Origin: Lachnospiraceae bacterium
Lineage (GTDB): Bacteria; Bacillota_A; Clostridia; Lachnospirales; Lachnospiraceae
Assembly (NCBI GenBank): GCA_031262285.1
Contig: JAISHZ010000222.1
Coordinates: 1-7,749, forward strand
Direction of reading: 5' to 3'
DNA: 7,749 bases
The notes under the pieces were generated by a model. The model saw nothing but the letters and a program-made list of their open reading frames with translations, made no database searches and was not told the origin of the DNA. The translations under genes and the position numbers were made by a program. This document shows, one piece after another, positions 7,081 through 7,749 of this stretch. The first letter of the stretch is position 1. Each line of letters starts with the position of its first letter.

Positions 7081-7749
7081 CCACTTAGTATGGAAGCACT
7101 AGAAAGATTAGAAGAGCAGTTGTTATTAAGCAAAGGCGGCGGGATCTATTATGACGCGGCAAGAGTAGAAGCGGATCCAACAGTGGCATCCCTTTTTATT
7201 GGACTAGGCGGTACAGGAGCTGATATGCTCATTCGAATCAAGAATGAAGTAACTCGTCGCATGGTTTTACCTCAGAACGATGGGAAGATCATGAGCGATA
7301 CGCCCAACAACGTTGGCTTTTTGGCGATTGATACAGACGAAAGTACGCAGAAAAAGACTTGGGGTGTTGCTTCCTTTGACCGCTTTGGAAGTGAATATTG
7401 TTCCATTGCTGTGACGAACTTACCTGTAGTGGTAGCTAGTCGTATTCAAGAGGCGGAGCAAGGCAATCCCGTTTGGGATTGGTATGACGGTATCGAGCCG
7501 GTTCTGGCGAATGCAGGAGCCGGTGGATACCGACAGATCGGTCGCTTGATGCTTTTTGATAATGTTAAAATTGTATACGATTCTATAAGAAATAAAATGA
7601 ATAGCCTTATGAGATCAGGAGCAACGCATGCCAATGTGTTTATCGTCGCCGGGATTGCCGGAGGGACGGGTTCAGGTACATTCATTGACATCGCATATTT
7701 GGTTCGCGAATGCCTCAGGATTGAAGGAATCGGTTCAGCTTCTCTTTTG
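7078..7749 (+). CDS. Tubulin/FtsZ-like GTPase (Tubulin_2 type), N-terminal 224 residues
   Basis: The gene runs off the right edge. Residues 38-49 (ASLFIGLGGTGAD) form the first nucleotide-binding loop of the tubulin superfamily. FLAIDTDE (81-88) follows the second strand. A conserved-looking block is GAGGYRQIGRLMLFDN (147-162). The signature loop is FIVAGIAGGTGSGTFIDIAYLVR (188-210), where GGTGSG (195-200) corresponds to the tubulin GGGTGSG and FtsZ GGGTGTG motif, with alanine replacing the first glycine. This matches the large bacterial tubulin-like family (Pfam Tubulin_2, often around 1000 residues), so most of the protein lies outside the window. It should bind GTP in the cytoplasm and may polymerise at the membrane. 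Members are known beside vWA genes and have been proposed to remodel membranes; biochemical function is unproven. It is not ftsZ itself: N-terminal spacing and context differ. Confidence 0.9.
   Translation, partial: MPLSMEALERLEEQLLLSKGGGIYYDAARVEADPTVASLFIGLGGTGADMLIRIKNEVTRRMVLPQNDGKIMSDTPNNVGFLAIDTDESTQKKTWGVASFDRFGSEYCSIAVTNLPVVVASRIQEAEQGNPVWDWYDGIEPVLANAGAGGYRQIGRLMLFDNVKIVYDSIRNKMNSLMRSGATHANVFIVAGIAGGTGSGTFIDIAYLVRECLRIEGIGSASLL

Noticed and set aside
7078..7749. Possibility that the last gene is the cell-division gene ftsZ
   Set aside because: The N-terminal extension, the FLAIDTDE and GRLMLFDN blocks, the AGGTGSG signature and the vWA neighbour fit the large Tubulin_2-type family, not canonical FtsZ.

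Overview
The window carries five genes, all on the plus strand, plus intergenic DNA. No rRNA, tRNA, CRISPR array, transposase or integrase was seen. The organism is probably a Bacillota bacterium of the class Clostridia. The reasons are strong GGAGG-type ribosome sites, a mid-range base composition (mid-40s % GC by eye), a lipoprotein signal peptide, and the style of the first two proteins (an HTH-like regulator family and a kinase with an HLDISPDN catalytic loop). This assignment is an inference from style, not from a marker gene.

Layout: 1-339 is a gene-free leader with a good sigma-A-type promoter at 239-267. 340-1455 encodes a 371-residue cytoplasmic protein with an XRE-like helical N-terminus, function unknown. 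1554-3278 encodes a membrane-anchored Ser/Thr kinase with an unassigned extracytoplasmic domain. 3279-3495 is non-coding and holds a 109-bp element bounded by 16-bp imperfect inverted repeats. 3496-4218 encodes a small helical lipoprotein. 4219-4515 is a leader with weak promoter candidates. 4516-6972 encodes an 818-residue secreted-and-anchored von Willebrand A (vWA) protein with an intact MIDAS, three beta-rich repeats, one C-terminal membrane helix and a cytoplasmic tail. 7078 to the window edge is the first 224 codons of a large tubulin-like GTPase (Tubulin_2 / FtsZ-like type).

Working model (inference): a trans-envelope signalling and cytoskeletal module. The lipoprotein, the kinase ectodomain and the vWA stalk face outward. 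The kinase domain, the vWA tail and the tubulin-like GTPase meet in the cytoplasm. The pairing of a tubulin-like GTPase with a vWA protein matches a previously proposed membrane-remodelling system (the FtsZ-like family described by Makarova and Koonin). The kinase, lipoprotein and regulator look like locus-specific additions. The locus is cut off at the right edge, so further components probably lie downstream.
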